Source: JAXLYX01 sp046351215 (GTDB lineage: Bacteria > Myxococcota_A > Polyangia > Polyangiales > Houyiibacteriaceae). Taken from it: a DNA stretch of 64,000 nucleotides. The position numbers and the translations under genes were made by a program. The DNA is taken from NCBI GenBank assembly GCA_046351215.1, contig JAXLYX010000017.1, positions 91,540 to 155,539 of the forward strand, read 5' to 3'. The notes under the pieces are model-generated. The model searched no databases. It had not been told where the DNA came from and saw only the letters and a program-made list of their open reading frames with translations. Numbering within the stretch: the first letter of the stretch is position 1; the number at the start of each line of letters is the position of its first letter. This document shows positions 32,442 through 40,998 of the stretch, in pieces.

Positions 32442-34718
32442 ATGCGGTGGTTCGTGGCGGTCTTCGTGGCCGCGATCGCGCTCGTCTCGAGAGCGCGGGC
32501 GCAGGCCGAGTCGGTGGTTCTCGTCGAGCGGCTGATCGTGACCTCGGGTATCTCGGGGCACTTCGCCGATCCGGTGTGTCGGGACGGCGAGACGCTCACC
32601 GTCGCCCCCTTCGGTCCGTACGCGACGTCGATCGCGGCGCGTGCCGCCGAGCCGGGCACCTTCCTCTTCGACACCGGGGGCTTCGCGGCGCCGCACGGCG
32701 TGGGTCGCTTCGCGGCCGACCAGGACCCCGCCGCCGTCGCGGAGCTCGCCCGGGAGCTCGGGTACGACGGGATGGCCCTCGGGGCACGCGACCTCCAGAT
32801 GCCGCGACCGGCCCTCCTCGCCCTGACGCGGGAGCTCGCCTCGCGCGGGATCCCCACGCTCGCGACGAACCTCCGCTGCGACGAGTCGGCGAGCGAGGTC
32901 TGCACGAACGTGGTCGATGCCGAGGACCCTCTCTTCGTCGTCGAGAGCGGCGCGGAGCGCATCGCGTTCCTCTCCTTCCTCGACCCGGCCACGCTCTCGA
33001 GCGTCTCGGCCGACCACGTGCGCGGCCTCGTCCTCTTCGACCTCGAGGACTCGGTGAGGGAGAGCGTGCGCCTCGCGCGCGCGCAGGGAGCGACGATCGT
33101 CGTCCTCTCGGTCGACAACGGCAGCGGCGCCCGTGCGCTCTCGGACGCGCTCGAGCTCGCGGAGCGCCTCCCGGACGACGCGAAGCCCGACCTCCTCCTG
33201 GCGGCCCGGGCCGGCAACAGCGTCCTCTTCACCCGTCCGGCGACCTTCCGCCCGTCCGTCGCGGCCGCGCCGCCCGGTCGGGGCGCCGAGGTCCGGATCC
33301 GCCGCAGCGAGGTGATCCACGGGATCGAGGCGCTGGTCACGCCGATCCCGAGCGCGGACTCGCCCTCGCCGGCGATCGAGCGCTTCGTCGAGCGGGTCGG
33401 CCCCCGCTACTGCGAGGCCCTCGGAGCCGCCCTGCCCGGAGCCCACCTCGACCGGCCGATGGACGCCGGCGGGCTCGCCGAGCTCCTCGCCGGCGCGCTG
33501 CGCGATCGGACGCACTCCGAGATCGCGATCCTCAACCGAGGGCTCGTCGATCGTCGGATCGCGTACCCGGCCGGAGCGACGCTGACGTCGAGCGACGTGC
33601 ACCTCGGCGTGCAGTTCGACGGAGCGATGATGACCGCCACCGTCGACGCGACCTGGCTCCGCGACCTCGCGCGTGCCGCGGCCGGCCATCCGGAGGCCCT
33701 CCTGCTCGGCGTGACGATCACGAAGCCCGGCACGGCCGACGAGAAGGTCAAGGTCAACGGCCGCGACCTCGACCTGCGAGCGCGCTACCGCATCGTCACG
33801 CTCCGCTTCCTGTCCCAGGGAGGCGATCACTTCCTGCCGCCCGGGCCCGAGTGGCAGGAGGTGCCCGGAACGACGCTCCGTCACGCGCTGCTCGACTACC
33901 TGGCCGAGCCGCGCGAGCGCGATCCGCGCGACACGCTCCGCGACCCGGCCGCGCACCTCGAGTGGGCGCTCGACGCGAAGCTCGACGGCAGCGTCGGCGG
34001 CACGTCGATCTCGAACCCCGCGGGCTACACCGACGCCCAATTCGATCGGCCGAGCAGCTTGGCGTTCGGCGGCGCTCTCCAGCTCGACTTCGGCGCGCGC
34101 TCGAACCGCTTCGAGTGGGCCAACCAATTCCTCGCCCGCTACCGCACGACGCGGAACAGCGACGGGACGACGACCGAAGGCGACGATCTGATCTCGTACC
34201 GTACGAGCGCCTACGCCCTCGCGTGGCATACGCGGAACCCCCGGATCTTCGTCCCCGATCCCTTCGCCGAGACCTACTTCGAGACCGAATTCACCGTTCC
34301 GTCGGGGGATCCCTACCGCCACGTGATGCTGCGACCGACAGCGGGCTTCCGCTTCACGCTCGAGTCGCACGTCGCCATCCGCTTCCATGCGGGCGGCGAG
34401 TTCGAGCTGATGGATCCCACCGTGCCGGCCTCGCCGGGTGGGGGCGCCGTGCTCTCGATCACGCCCTGGCCCCTGATCCACGCCGGCGGTCGGTCGCTCG
34501 TGCTCTCGGGTACGTTCGACTACTTCGCCTCGCATCCGGACGTCGCACGACAGGCGATCCGCGGCCTGCTCGACCTCGGCCTCCGCCTCCGCACCTACTT
34601 CGGCCTCTCGTTCACCGCGACGCTCTACGCCGTGAAGGAGGGCCAGGACCCGATGTCCGTCGCCTTCAACGCGCTCGCGAACCTCCGCCTCGGCTACTTC
34701 GCGAGGACGCAGCGATGA
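32442..34718 (+). CDS. Degenerate 5'-nucleotidase-like protein with C-terminal barrel-like region
   Basis: A 758-residue secreted protein (signal peptide ending near RARAQA, 20-22). Residues 28-300 follow the layout of UshA-type metallophosphatases, but the metal sites appear lost: VTSGISG (33-39) replaces the DxHG block, FDTGG (76-80) the GD block, GARDLQ (114-119) GNHEFD, and AARAGNS the GHxH region. Residues about 330-500 match the 5'-nucleotidase C-terminal substrate domain (IAILNRGLVDRRIAYPAGATL). Residues 520-758 are rich in amphipathic strands with aromatic ends, like an outer-membrane barrel or DUF481-type region. Likely a binding rather than catalytic protein. Confidence 0.78.
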   Translation: MRWFVAVFVAAIALVSRARAQAESVVLVERLIVTSGISGHFADPVCRDGETLTVAPFGPYATSIAARAAEPGTFLFDTGGFAAPHGVGRFAADQDPAAVAELARELGYDGMALGARDLQMPRPALLALTRELASRGIPTLATNLRCDESASEVCTNVVDAEDPLFVVESGAERIAFLSFLDPATLSSVSADHVRGLVLFDLEDSVRESVRLARAQGATIVVLSVDNGSGARALSDALELAERLPDDAKPDLLLAARAGNSVLFTRPATFRPSVAAAPPGRGAEVRIRRSEVIHGIEALVTPIPSADSPSPAIERFVERVGPRYCEALGAALPGAHLDRPMDAGGLAELLAGALRDRTHSEIAILNRGLVDRRIAYPAGATLTSSDVHLGVQFDGAMMTATVDATWLRDLARAAAGHPEALLLGVTITKPGTADEKVKVNGRDLDLRARYRIVTLRFLSQGGDHFLPPGPEWQEVPGTTLRHALLDYLAEPRERDPRDTLRDPAAHLEWALDAKLDGSVGGTSISNPAGYTDAQFDRPSSLAFGGALQLDFGARSNRFEWANQFLARYRTTRNSDGTTTEGDDLISYRTSAYALAWHTRNPRIFVPDPFAETYFETEFTVPSGDPYRHVMLRPTAGFRFTLESHVAIRFHAGGEFELMDPTVPASPGGGAVLSITPWPLIHAGGRSLVLSGTFDYFASHPDVARQAIRGLLDLGLRLRTYFGLSFTATLYAVKEGQDPMSVAFNALANLRLGYFARTQR

Positions 34719-34727
34719 GCCGTCGCT

Positions 34728-35168
34728 TCAGTGGCTGTACGGCTCGTTCCGCAGGATCGTGAACGCCCGGTAGACCTGCTCGGCGAGCACGAGGCGGGCG
34801 AGACGGTGCGGGAGGATCATGGCCGAGAGCGAGAGCTCCGCGTCGGCCCGCTTCCGGACCTCCGGGGGGAGCCCGTACGAGCCGCCGATCAGGAAGACGA
34901 GGCTCGGCACCGAGTCGTTCCCGGCCTTCTCGACGAGCTTCGCCAGCTGGTGGCTCGTGAGCGCCTTGCCCTCGACCTCGAGCGCCACGACCCGCGCGCG
35001 CGGCGGGATCGCCTTCTCGAAGCGGGCGATCACGTCCTTCGCGGGGCCGTCCTCGAGCTCGACCTCCGTGACCTTCGCGTAGTGCCGGATGCGGCCGTAG
35101 TAGTCCTCGAGCGTCTCGCGCAGGCCCCGCTCCTTCACGCGCCCCACGGCGACGATGCGGACCTCCAC
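34728..35168 (-). CDS. rlmH: 23S rRNA (pseudouridine1915-N3)-methyltransferase
   Basis: A 146-residue RlmH, a SPOUT-class enzyme that methylates pseudouridine 1915 in helix 69 of 23S rRNA. It shows VRIVAVGRVKERGLRETLEDYYGR at the N-terminus, VVALEVEGKALTS, the SAM-binding knot FLIGGSYGLP, and the typical C-terminus LVLAEQVYRAFTILRNEPYSH (motif split here across 127-146). Some divergence at SLSAMILPHRLARL is normal. The start is GTG, 7 bp after rsfS. This is the last gene of a proA-rsfS-rlmH unit. Confidence 0.96.
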   Translation of the reverse strand: MEVRIVAVGRVKERGLRETLEDYYGRIRHYAKVTEVELEDGPAKDVIARFEKAIPPRARVVALEVEGKALTSHQLAKLVEKAGNDSVPSLVFLIGGSYGLPPEVRKRADAELSLSAMILPHRLARLVLAEQVYRAFTILRNEPYSH

Positions 35169-35175
35169 GGCGCGC

Positions 35176-35640
35176 TCACTCGGTCTTCGCGGGCGGTCCG
35201 TCGGCGGGCACGGGGAGGCGCGTCGCGTCGATCCAGAGCGCCTCGAGGTCGTAGTAGCCGCGCGTGTCCTCGTCGAAGACGTGCACGACGACGTCGCCGA
35301 AGTCCATGAGGGCCCAGTGGGCCTGCGGGAGGCCCTCGACGCCGAAGCAGCGGACGCCCTGCTTCTTGAGCTCTTCCTCGACGCCACGGCAGATGGCGTT
35401 GACCTGACGGTCGCTGCGGCCGCTCATGACGACGACGAAGTCGGCGTAGTCGACCTTGCCGCGCACGTCGATGATCTCGACGTTCTGGGCCTTCTTGTCG
35501 AGGCCGGCGGCCGCGATGGCGAGCGCGGTACGCCGACCCGTCTCGGGGTCCTTGGCGCGCGCGGGCCGCGGCGTCGCCCTCGGCTTCGGGGCCTTCACCG
35601 CTTTCGTCGCACTCTTCTTCGGGGTCTTGCTCTCGGCCAC
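35176..35640 (-). CDS. rsfS: Ribosomal silencing factor RsfS
   Basis: A 154-residue RsfS/Iojap protein that binds L14 and blocks subunit joining under starvation. A basic, Ala/Lys/Pro-rich extension (1-35) precedes the conserved domain: AQNVEIIDVRGKVDYADFVVVMSGRS is its opening segment, followed by GLPQAHWALMDFGDVVVHVF and YYDLEALW. The N-terminal extension is longer than in E. coli. It lies between proA and rlmH; the adjacency with rlmH is widely conserved. Confidence 0.96.
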   Translation of the reverse strand: MAESKTPKKSATKAVKAPKPRATPRPARAKDPETGRRTALAIAAAGLDKKAQNVEIIDVRGKVDYADFVVVMSGRSDRQVNAICRGVEEELKKQGVRCFGVEGLPQAHWALMDFGDVVVHVFDEDTRGYYDLEALWIDATRLPVPADGPPAKTE

Positions 35641-35659
35641 GATCGCTCCGTTCGCTCGC

Positions 35660-36931
35660 TCAGGCCCGGACCTGGCCGTCGCCGAATCCGACCCACTTCA
35701 GGGTGCAGAGCTCGGCGAGCCCCATGGGACCGTAGGCGTGCAGCTTCGTGGTCGAGATGCCGATCTCGGCACCGAGCCCGAGCTGGAAACCGTCGTTGAA
35801 TCGGGTGGACGCGTTGTGCAGGACGAGGCTCGCGTCGACCTCCCGCACGAAGCGCTCGCCCTTCTTCTTGTCACGCGTGACGATCGCCTCGGTGTGGTTC
35901 GAGCCGTGCTTCGCGATGTGGGCGATCGCACCGTCGATCCCGTCCACGACGGCGACGTTGAGGATGAGGTCGAGGTACTCCGTGTCGAAGTCCTCGGCCG
36001 TGGCGGCCTTGCCGCCGGGGACGAATTCGAGGGCCTTCGCGTCGCAGCGCAGCTCGACGTTCTTCGCACGGAGCGAGGCCGCGACCTGCGGGAGGAAGAG
36101 CGGCGCGATCGCCTCGTCGACGAGCAGCGTCTCGGCGGCATTGCAGACGCCGGGCCGATGGGTCTTGGCGTTCACGACGATGCTCTCGGCCATCTTGAGA
36201 TCGGCGTCGAGGTCGACGTAGACGTGGCAGACGCCCTTGTAGTGCTGGATCACCGGCACGCGGGCGTTCTGGGCGACGAAGCGGATCAGGGCCTCGCCAC
36301 CGCGGGGGATGACGAGGTCCACGATGCCCTCGAGGCCGATCATCACGAGCGTCGCCTCGCGGTCGGTCGTGGGCAGGAGACACGCGGCCTCCTCGGGCAG
36401 CCCCTCGGCGCGGAGCGCGTTGGCGAAGATCGCCGCGATGGCCCGGTTCGAGTGGAAGGCCTCGGAACCACCCCGGAGGAGGCAGGCGTTGCCGCTCTTG
36501 ATGCAGAGCGCCGCCGCGTCGGCCGTCACGTTCGGACGGGACTCGTAGATGATGCCGATGAGCCCGATGGGCGTGCGCATCCGACCGATCGACAGTCCGT
36601 TCGGGAGCTTGCGCTGCTCGACGATCTCGCCGACGGGATCCGGCAGCAGGGCGACCTGCTCGACGCCCTCGGCCACCGCGTCCACGCGGCCCCGGTCCAG
36701 GCGGAGGCGTTCCAGCATCGCGCCCGAGAGGCCGCGTTCCTGGGCAGCCGCCACGTCCTTCCGGTTCGCCTCGACCACCCCGTCGCCCTCCGGGCCCCGG
36801 AGCGCCGCGGCCGCGCGAAGGAGCACGGCGTTCTTGGTGCCGGTCGATGCGATCGCGAGCTGCCGCGACGCCGCTTTCGCGCGCCGGGCCAGGTCCGTGA
36901 TCGAAGTACGAAGGTCGCTCGAGTCCACCAC
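35660..36931 (-). CDS. proA: Gamma-glutamyl phosphate reductase
   Basis: A 423-residue ProA, catalysing NADPH-dependent reduction of gamma-glutamyl phosphate to glutamate semialdehyde in proline synthesis. Motifs are PIGLIGIIYESRPNVT, SGNACLLRGGSEA, the catalytic cysteine in HRPGVCNAAETLLVD, and STRFNDGFQLGLGAEIGIST. Two GTG codons lie in tandem; I take the first (36931) because a TACCCT -10-like element is 7 nt upstream. proB is not in the window. Divergent from the MacA-like gene. Confidence 0.96.
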   Translation of the reverse strand: MVDSSDLRTSITDLARRAKAASRQLAIASTGTKNAVLLRAAAALRGPEGDGVVEANRKDVAAAQERGLSGAMLERLRLDRGRVDAVAEGVEQVALLPDPVGEIVEQRKLPNGLSIGRMRTPIGLIGIIYESRPNVTADAAALCIKSGNACLLRGGSEAFHSNRAIAAIFANALRAEGLPEEAACLLPTTDREATLVMIGLEGIVDLVIPRGGEALIRFVAQNARVPVIQHYKGVCHVYVDLDADLKMAESIVVNAKTHRPGVCNAAETLLVDEAIAPLFLPQVAASLRAKNVELRCDAKALEFVPGGKAATAEDFDTEYLDLILNVAVVDGIDGAIAHIAKHGSNHTEAIVTRDKKKGERFVREVDASLVLHNASTRFNDGFQLGLGAEIGISTTKLHAYGPMGLAELCTLKWVGFGDGQVRA

Positions 36932-36938
36932 GGCGCCG

Positions 36939-36944
36939 AGGGTA
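36939..36944 (-). promoter_or_regulatory. Promoter of proA unit: TTTGCA-N16-TACCCT
   Basis: TACCCT on the minus strand, 7 nt before the GTG. A TTTGCA (-35-like, 36961-36966) is 16 bp further upstream. A leaderless transcript is expected. Confidence 0.45.
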
Positions 36945-37024
36945 GCACCGTTCCCGAGACTGCAAAGCGAGCCCCCTCCACCTGCCGCATCGCCAAAGGG
37001 GCCGGATCTTGCTATCCGGGGGAC

Positions 37025-38296
37025 GTGCCCGCGAGCGAAGAGCCCACCCCCGCCCACCCCCCTCAGCCCGCCGCCTCCGGCGATCGCCTCGTCCTCCCGG
37101 ACACGGGCAAGACCACGCGCCGTCGCCGCGCCGTGGGCTTCTTCCTCGCCGCCGTCGCCGCCGCCTCGCTCGCCTACGCGCTCCGGCCCGAGGAGGTCCC
37201 GCCCGAGCTCGTCCGCGCCGAGCCCGTGACGCGGCGGACCGTCGTCCGGGTCGTCGAGGTCTCAGGTCACCTCGACGTGCGCGAGCGGCTCGAGGTCCCG
37301 GCCCCGATGGTCGGGCGGCTCGTCGCGATCGACGTCTCGCCGGGCGACACCGTCCATGCCGGCCAGAGCCTCGCCAAGCTCGACGAGCGCGAGGCCTCGT
37401 TGGCCGTGGGCTCGGCCCGGGCCTCCGTCACCGCCGCCGCCTCCCACGTGGCGGGCGCCCGCGTGGCCCTCGAGGCCGCGCAGGCCGACGTCGACCGGCT
37501 CGCCCACCTCGTGCCGCGCGGGCTCGCCAGCGAAGCCGAGCTCGCTTCCGCGCGGACGCGCGTCTCGCAGGCCGAGGCCCAGCTTCGCGCCGCCCGCGCC
37601 GAGCAGGGGGTCGCCGCCACGGGCCTCGCCTCGGCCGAGCTGGGCCGCGATCTCGGCGTCCTGCGCTCTCCCGTCGACGGCATCGTGCTCCACGCCCCGC
37701 GGAGCCTCGGCAGCCTCGTCGGCCCCGAGCGCGGCCCGCTCTTCGTGATCGGCGTCGGCCTCGACGATCTCCGCATCGACGCATCCGTCGGCGAGGCCGA
37801 CATCGGCGAGGTGAAGGTCGGCCAGACGGCCCGCTTCGAGGTCCCGGCCTTCCTCTCGCGTACGTTCTCCGCGACGGTCATGCGCATCGAGCTCGCACCG
37901 GACATCGACCAGGGCGCCGTCACGTATCCGGTGCAATTCCAGACGCCGAACACCGATCACGCGCTCCTGCCGGGCATGACGGCCGTGCTGCGCATCGAGG
38001 TCGCGCGGGCCGAGAACGTCCTCAGCGTGCGCGAGGCGGCCCTCCGCTTCACGCCCGAGAACGCCCCCGACGCGCCGGCCCGGAGCCGGGTGTGGAAGCG
38101 CACGGGCCCCTCGACCCTCGTGCCGGTGCCCGTCACGGTCGGCGTCTCGGACGGCGCCTTCACCGAGATCCGCCCGGTGAACCCGGGCGACCTCTCCGAG
38201 GGGACGCCGATCGCCATCGGGATGAACGTGATCGAGGAGTCGGCCGGCGCCGGGCTCTCGCTGGGCGGAGGCCGTCGCGGCAATGGCGGCCGCTGA
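37025..38296 (+). CDS. MacA-like periplasmic adaptor of tripartite efflux system
   Basis: A 423-residue HlyD/MacA-type adaptor. It has a short cytoplasmic N-terminus, one membrane segment (AVGFFLAAVAAASLAYAL), and a lipoyl half domain with GRLVAIDVSPGDTVHAGQSLAKLD. An alpha-hairpin of about 95 residues, the second lipoyl half and a beta-barrel domain (KVGQTARFEVPAF, LLPGMTAVLRIEV) follow. It couples an inner-membrane FtsX-like permease to an outer-membrane channel. The start is GTG; TATCCG 6 nt upstream may be the -10. It overlaps the ATPase gene by 14 bp. Confidence 0.93.
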   Translation: MPASEEPTPAHPPQPAASGDRLVLPDTGKTTRRRRAVGFFLAAVAAASLAYALRPEEVPPELVRAEPVTRRTVVRVVEVSGHLDVRERLEVPAPMVGRLVAIDVSPGDTVHAGQSLAKLDEREASLAVGSARASVTAAASHVAGARVALEAAQADVDRLAHLVPRGLASEAELASARTRVSQAEAQLRAARAEQGVAATGLASAELGRDLGVLRSPVDGIVLHAPRSLGSLVGPERGPLFVIGVGLDDLRIDASVGEADIGEVKVGQTARFEVPAFLSRTFSATVMRIELAPDIDQGAVTYPVQFQTPNTDHALLPGMTAVLRIEVARAENVLSVREAALRFTPENAPDAPARSRVWKRTGPSTLVPVPVTVGVSDGAFTEIRPVNPGDLSEGTPIAIGMNVIEESAGAGLSLGGGRRGNGGR

Positions 38297-39005
38297 TCCG
38301 ATCCCGACCTCGACGCTCCCCTACGTCGTCGAGGCGCGCGGCATCCACAAGGTCTTCTCGGACATGGGGATCTCGGCGCTCTCCGGCGTCGACCTCGCGA
38401 TCAAGCCCGGCGAGATCGTGGCGCTCCGTGGCTCCTCCGGCTCCGGGAAGTCGACGCTGCTGAACATCCTCGGCTGCATCGATCGACCGAGCGCGGGCAC
38501 CTACCTGCTCGGTGGTCGGGACGTGTCGAGCCTCGACGCCGAAGAAGCGGCCTGGGTCCGCCTCCACTACCTCGGCTTCGTCTTCCAGTCGTTCCACCTC
38601 ATCCCGACGGATACGGCGCTCGAGAACGTCGCGCTCCCCCTCTACTACGCCGGCGTTCCGCGCAAGGAGCGCGAGGAGCGCGCCCACGCGATGCTCACCC
38701 GCGTCGGGCTCGGGGATCGCGCCGATCACCGTCCGAACCAGCTCTCGGGCGGTCAACGCCAGCGCGTGGCCATCGCCCGCGCCTGCGTCGGCTCGCCGCG
38801 CGTGCTCCTCGCCGACGAGCCGACGGGAGCGCTCGACTCGCGCTCGGGCGAAGAGGTGATGGCGCTCCTCGGAGAGCTCCACACGGAGCGCAAGCTCACG
38901 ATCATCCTCGTCACGCACGAGGAGGAGATCGCCGCGTTCGCCGAGCGCCAGGTCGTGCTCAAGGACGGCCGGATCGAGAGGGAGATCCGCAATGAAGGTC
39001 GCTGA
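38283..39005 (+). CDS. ABC transporter ATP-binding protein, MacB/LolD type
   Basis: A 240-residue ATPase of the MacB/LolD/FtsE family. It contains RGSSGSGKSTLLNILGCID (Walker A), the family-typical GFVFQSFHLIPTDTALENV, the signature LSGGQRQRVAIARA, Walker B VLLADEPTGALD and the switch histidine in ILVTHE. It energises the separate permease encoded next. It overlaps both neighbours by 14 bp, indicating one coupled operon. Substrates of such systems include macrolides, peptides and lipoproteins; which applies here is unknown. Confidence 0.95.
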   Translation: MAAADPIPTSTLPYVVEARGIHKVFSDMGISALSGVDLAIKPGEIVALRGSSGSGKSTLLNILGCIDRPSAGTYLLGGRDVSSLDAEEAAWVRLHYLGFVFQSFHLIPTDTALENVALPLYYAGVPRKEREERAHAMLTRVGLGDRADHRPNQLSGGQRQRVAIARACVGSPRVLLADEPTGALDSRSGEEVMALLGELHTERKLTIILVTHEEEIAAFAERQVVLKDGRIEREIRNEGR

Positions 39006-40212
39006 TCTCTCGGAGCTCGTGCGCATGTCGCTCGCCGTGCTCACGCGGAGCCCCGCGCGCAGCGCCCTCACCGTCCTCGGCCTCGCGATAGGCGTCGGCG
39101 CGTTCATCGCGATGACGAGCTTCGGCGAGGGCGCGAAGCGCGCGGTCGTCACGCAATTCGAGGAGCTCGGCGCGAACGTCGTCCGCGTGCGCTCGATGTC
39201 CCTCGAGCCGCCTGCGGGCCTCAAGCCGAATCGACCGATCCTCGACGCGGATCTCGTCGCCCTGCGACGCGACATGACGAGCGCCCGGCGGGTCATCCCG
39301 ATGGTGCGCCGCCGCCTCGCGGCGTCGACCCGACGCGAGCGCTACTTCACGATCGTCCAGGGCACGCCGCCCGACTATTTCGATCTGCACCACTGGCCGA
39401 TGAGCGCCGGGGGACGGTTCGACGAGGCCGACACGGCGCAGCGGGCCAAGGTCTGCATCCTCGGCGCGACGCCCGCGCGCGAGCTCTTCGGCGACGGGGA
39501 TCCGCTCGGCGAGAAGGTCACGCTCGGCGAGTCGCTGACCTGCCGCGTGATCGGCGTGCTCACGGAGAAGGGGCTCTCGACGAGCGGCCGCGACTACGAC
39601 GACGTGGTCATGATCCCGCTCTCGACGTACGGCGCCTACATCGGCATGCCGAACGGCTACAGCGACGTCGAGCTCGAGCCGACGTCGGCTCGGCTGCTCC
39701 CGGTGGTGAAGGCCGAGGCGGCCGAGATCCTGAGGAGCGCGCATGCCCTCGGCGAGGACGATCCGGACGACTTCAAGCTCTCGAGCCCGACGGAGACCGT
39801 GAAGGCAGCCGAGCAGGTCTCGACGATCCTGACCCGGCTGCTCGCCGCGATCGCGGCGGTCTCGCTGCTCGTCGGCGGCATCGGCATCATGAACATCCAG
39901 CTCGTCGCCGTCGCGGAGCGCACGCGCGAGATCGGGATCCGCGCCGCCATCGGCGCGTCGCCCAAGCAGATCCTCCGGCAGTTCCTCGCGGAGGCCATCG
40001 TCCTCTCCTCCGTGGGCGCGCTCGTCGGCACCGTGGCCGGCATCGGGATGGCGGTCCTCGTCGCGCACCAGATGCACTGGAACCGCGCGCTCTCTCCCCT
40101 CGGCATCCTCGGCGCGGCCGCGTTCGGCATCGGCGCGGGCGTCGTCTTCGGCTACATCCCCGCCAAGCGCGCGGCGAGCCTCGATCCGATCGAGGCCCTC
40201 CGCCACGAGTGA
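38992..40212 (+). CDS. MacB-type ABC transporter permease (FtsX fold)
   Basis: A 406-residue FtsX-superfamily permease. One N-terminal membrane helix (SALTVLGLAIGVGAFIAMTSFG) is followed by a periplasmic MacB-like domain of about 230 residues. Three C-terminal helices carry LLVGGIGIMNIQLVAVAERTREIG, the diagnostic MacB segment, and GAGVVFGYIPAKRAASLDPIEALR at the end. The nucleotide-binding domain is separate rather than fused as in E. coli MacB. Together with the two upstream genes it forms a complete inner-membrane efflux module; the outer-membrane channel must be elsewhere. Confidence 0.95.
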   Translation: MKVADLSELVRMSLAVLTRSPARSALTVLGLAIGVGAFIAMTSFGEGAKRAVVTQFEELGANVVRVRSMSLEPPAGLKPNRPILDADLVALRRDMTSARRVIPMVRRRLAASTRRERYFTIVQGTPPDYFDLHHWPMSAGGRFDEADTAQRAKVCILGATPARELFGDGDPLGEKVTLGESLTCRVIGVLTEKGLSTSGRDYDDVVMIPLSTYGAYIGMPNGYSDVELEPTSARLLPVVKAEAAEILRSAHALGEDDPDDFKLSSPTETVKAAEQVSTILTRLLAAIAAVSLLVGGIGIMNIQLVAVAERTREIGIRAAIGASPKQILRQFLAEAIVLSSVGALVGTVAGIGMAVLVAHQMHWNRALSPLGILGAAAFGIGAGVVFGYIPAKRAASLDPIEALRHE

Positions 40213-40236
40213 ACCGCCGGACCGCGGGCGCCCCGA

Positions 40237-40998
40237 CTACCCCGCCAGCCAGCCGCCGTCGACGTTGACCATCGAGCCCGTCACGTAGCTCGAGGCCTCG
40301 GACGCGAGGTAGAGGGCGGCCGGGACGAGCTCCTCGGGGCGGCCCACGCGGCGCATCGGAGTGCGACGACGCACATAGTCGCCGAGCCCGCCGGGCTCGG
40401 TCACGCCCGCGACGATCTCGGTGTCGACGAAGCCGGGCGCGAGCGTGTTCACGCGGACGCCGGTCCTCGCCCATTCGACCGCGAGGCCGCGACCGAGCTG
40501 CTCGAGCGCGCCCTTGCTCGCGTAGTAGGCGACGTTGCCCGGGATGGCCGTGCGACCGAGCACGCTGCCGAGGAGGATGATCGAGCCCTTCCGGCGCTCG
40601 AGCATGTGCTTGCCGACCGAGCGCGAGAGCCGGACGACGGCGCCGAAATTCAGCGCGAACACGCGCTCGAAGAGGGCGTCGTCGGTCTCGACGAAGGCCT
40701 TCGGCTCGGACGTGCCCGCGTTGTTCACGAGGACGTCGATGACTCCCTTGCGGGCGAGCGCCTCCGCGGTGATCCGGTCGGCCGCCGCGGGATCGACGAG
40801 GTCCGCCTCGATCGCGACCGCATCGCGCCCCTTCGCGCGGACCTCCTCGACGAGCGCGTCGAGGGCGCCCCGCGAGCGCGCCGTGACCACGAGATCCGCG
40901 CCCGCCTCCGCGAAGCCGAGCGCGAGCGCCCGGCCGATCCCCCGGCTCGCACCCGTGACGAGGACGGTCTTCCCGGTGAAGTCGAAGGGGCCCGTCAT
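40237..40998 (-). CDS. SDR-family oxidoreductase
   Basis: A 253-residue classical short-chain dehydrogenase. It has the coenzyme loop TGASRGIG, NNAG, the catalytic serine in IILLGSV and YxxxK in YYASKGALEQLGRGLA, and the C-terminal SYVTGSMVNVDGG. An Arg after the first strand (TARSRG) suggests NADP(H) preference. Closest in style to 3-oxoacyl-ACP reductase or glucose dehydrogenase-like members; the substrate is not readable. Translation is coupled to the upstream PEP-mutase-family gene by an ATGA overlap, so the two enzymes probably share a pathway. Confidence 0.92.
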   Translation of the reverse strand: MTGPFDFTGKTVLVTGASRGIGRALALGFAEAGADLVVTARSRGALDALVEEVRAKGRDAVAIEADLVDPAAADRITAEALARKGVIDVLVNNAGTSEPKAFVETDDALFERVFALNFGAVVRLSRSVGKHMLERRKGSIILLGSVLGRTAIPGNVAYYASKGALEQLGRGLAVEWARTGVRVNTLAPGFVDTEIVAGVTEPGGLGDYVRRRTPMRRVGRPEELVPAALYLASEASSYVTGSMVNVDGGWLAG

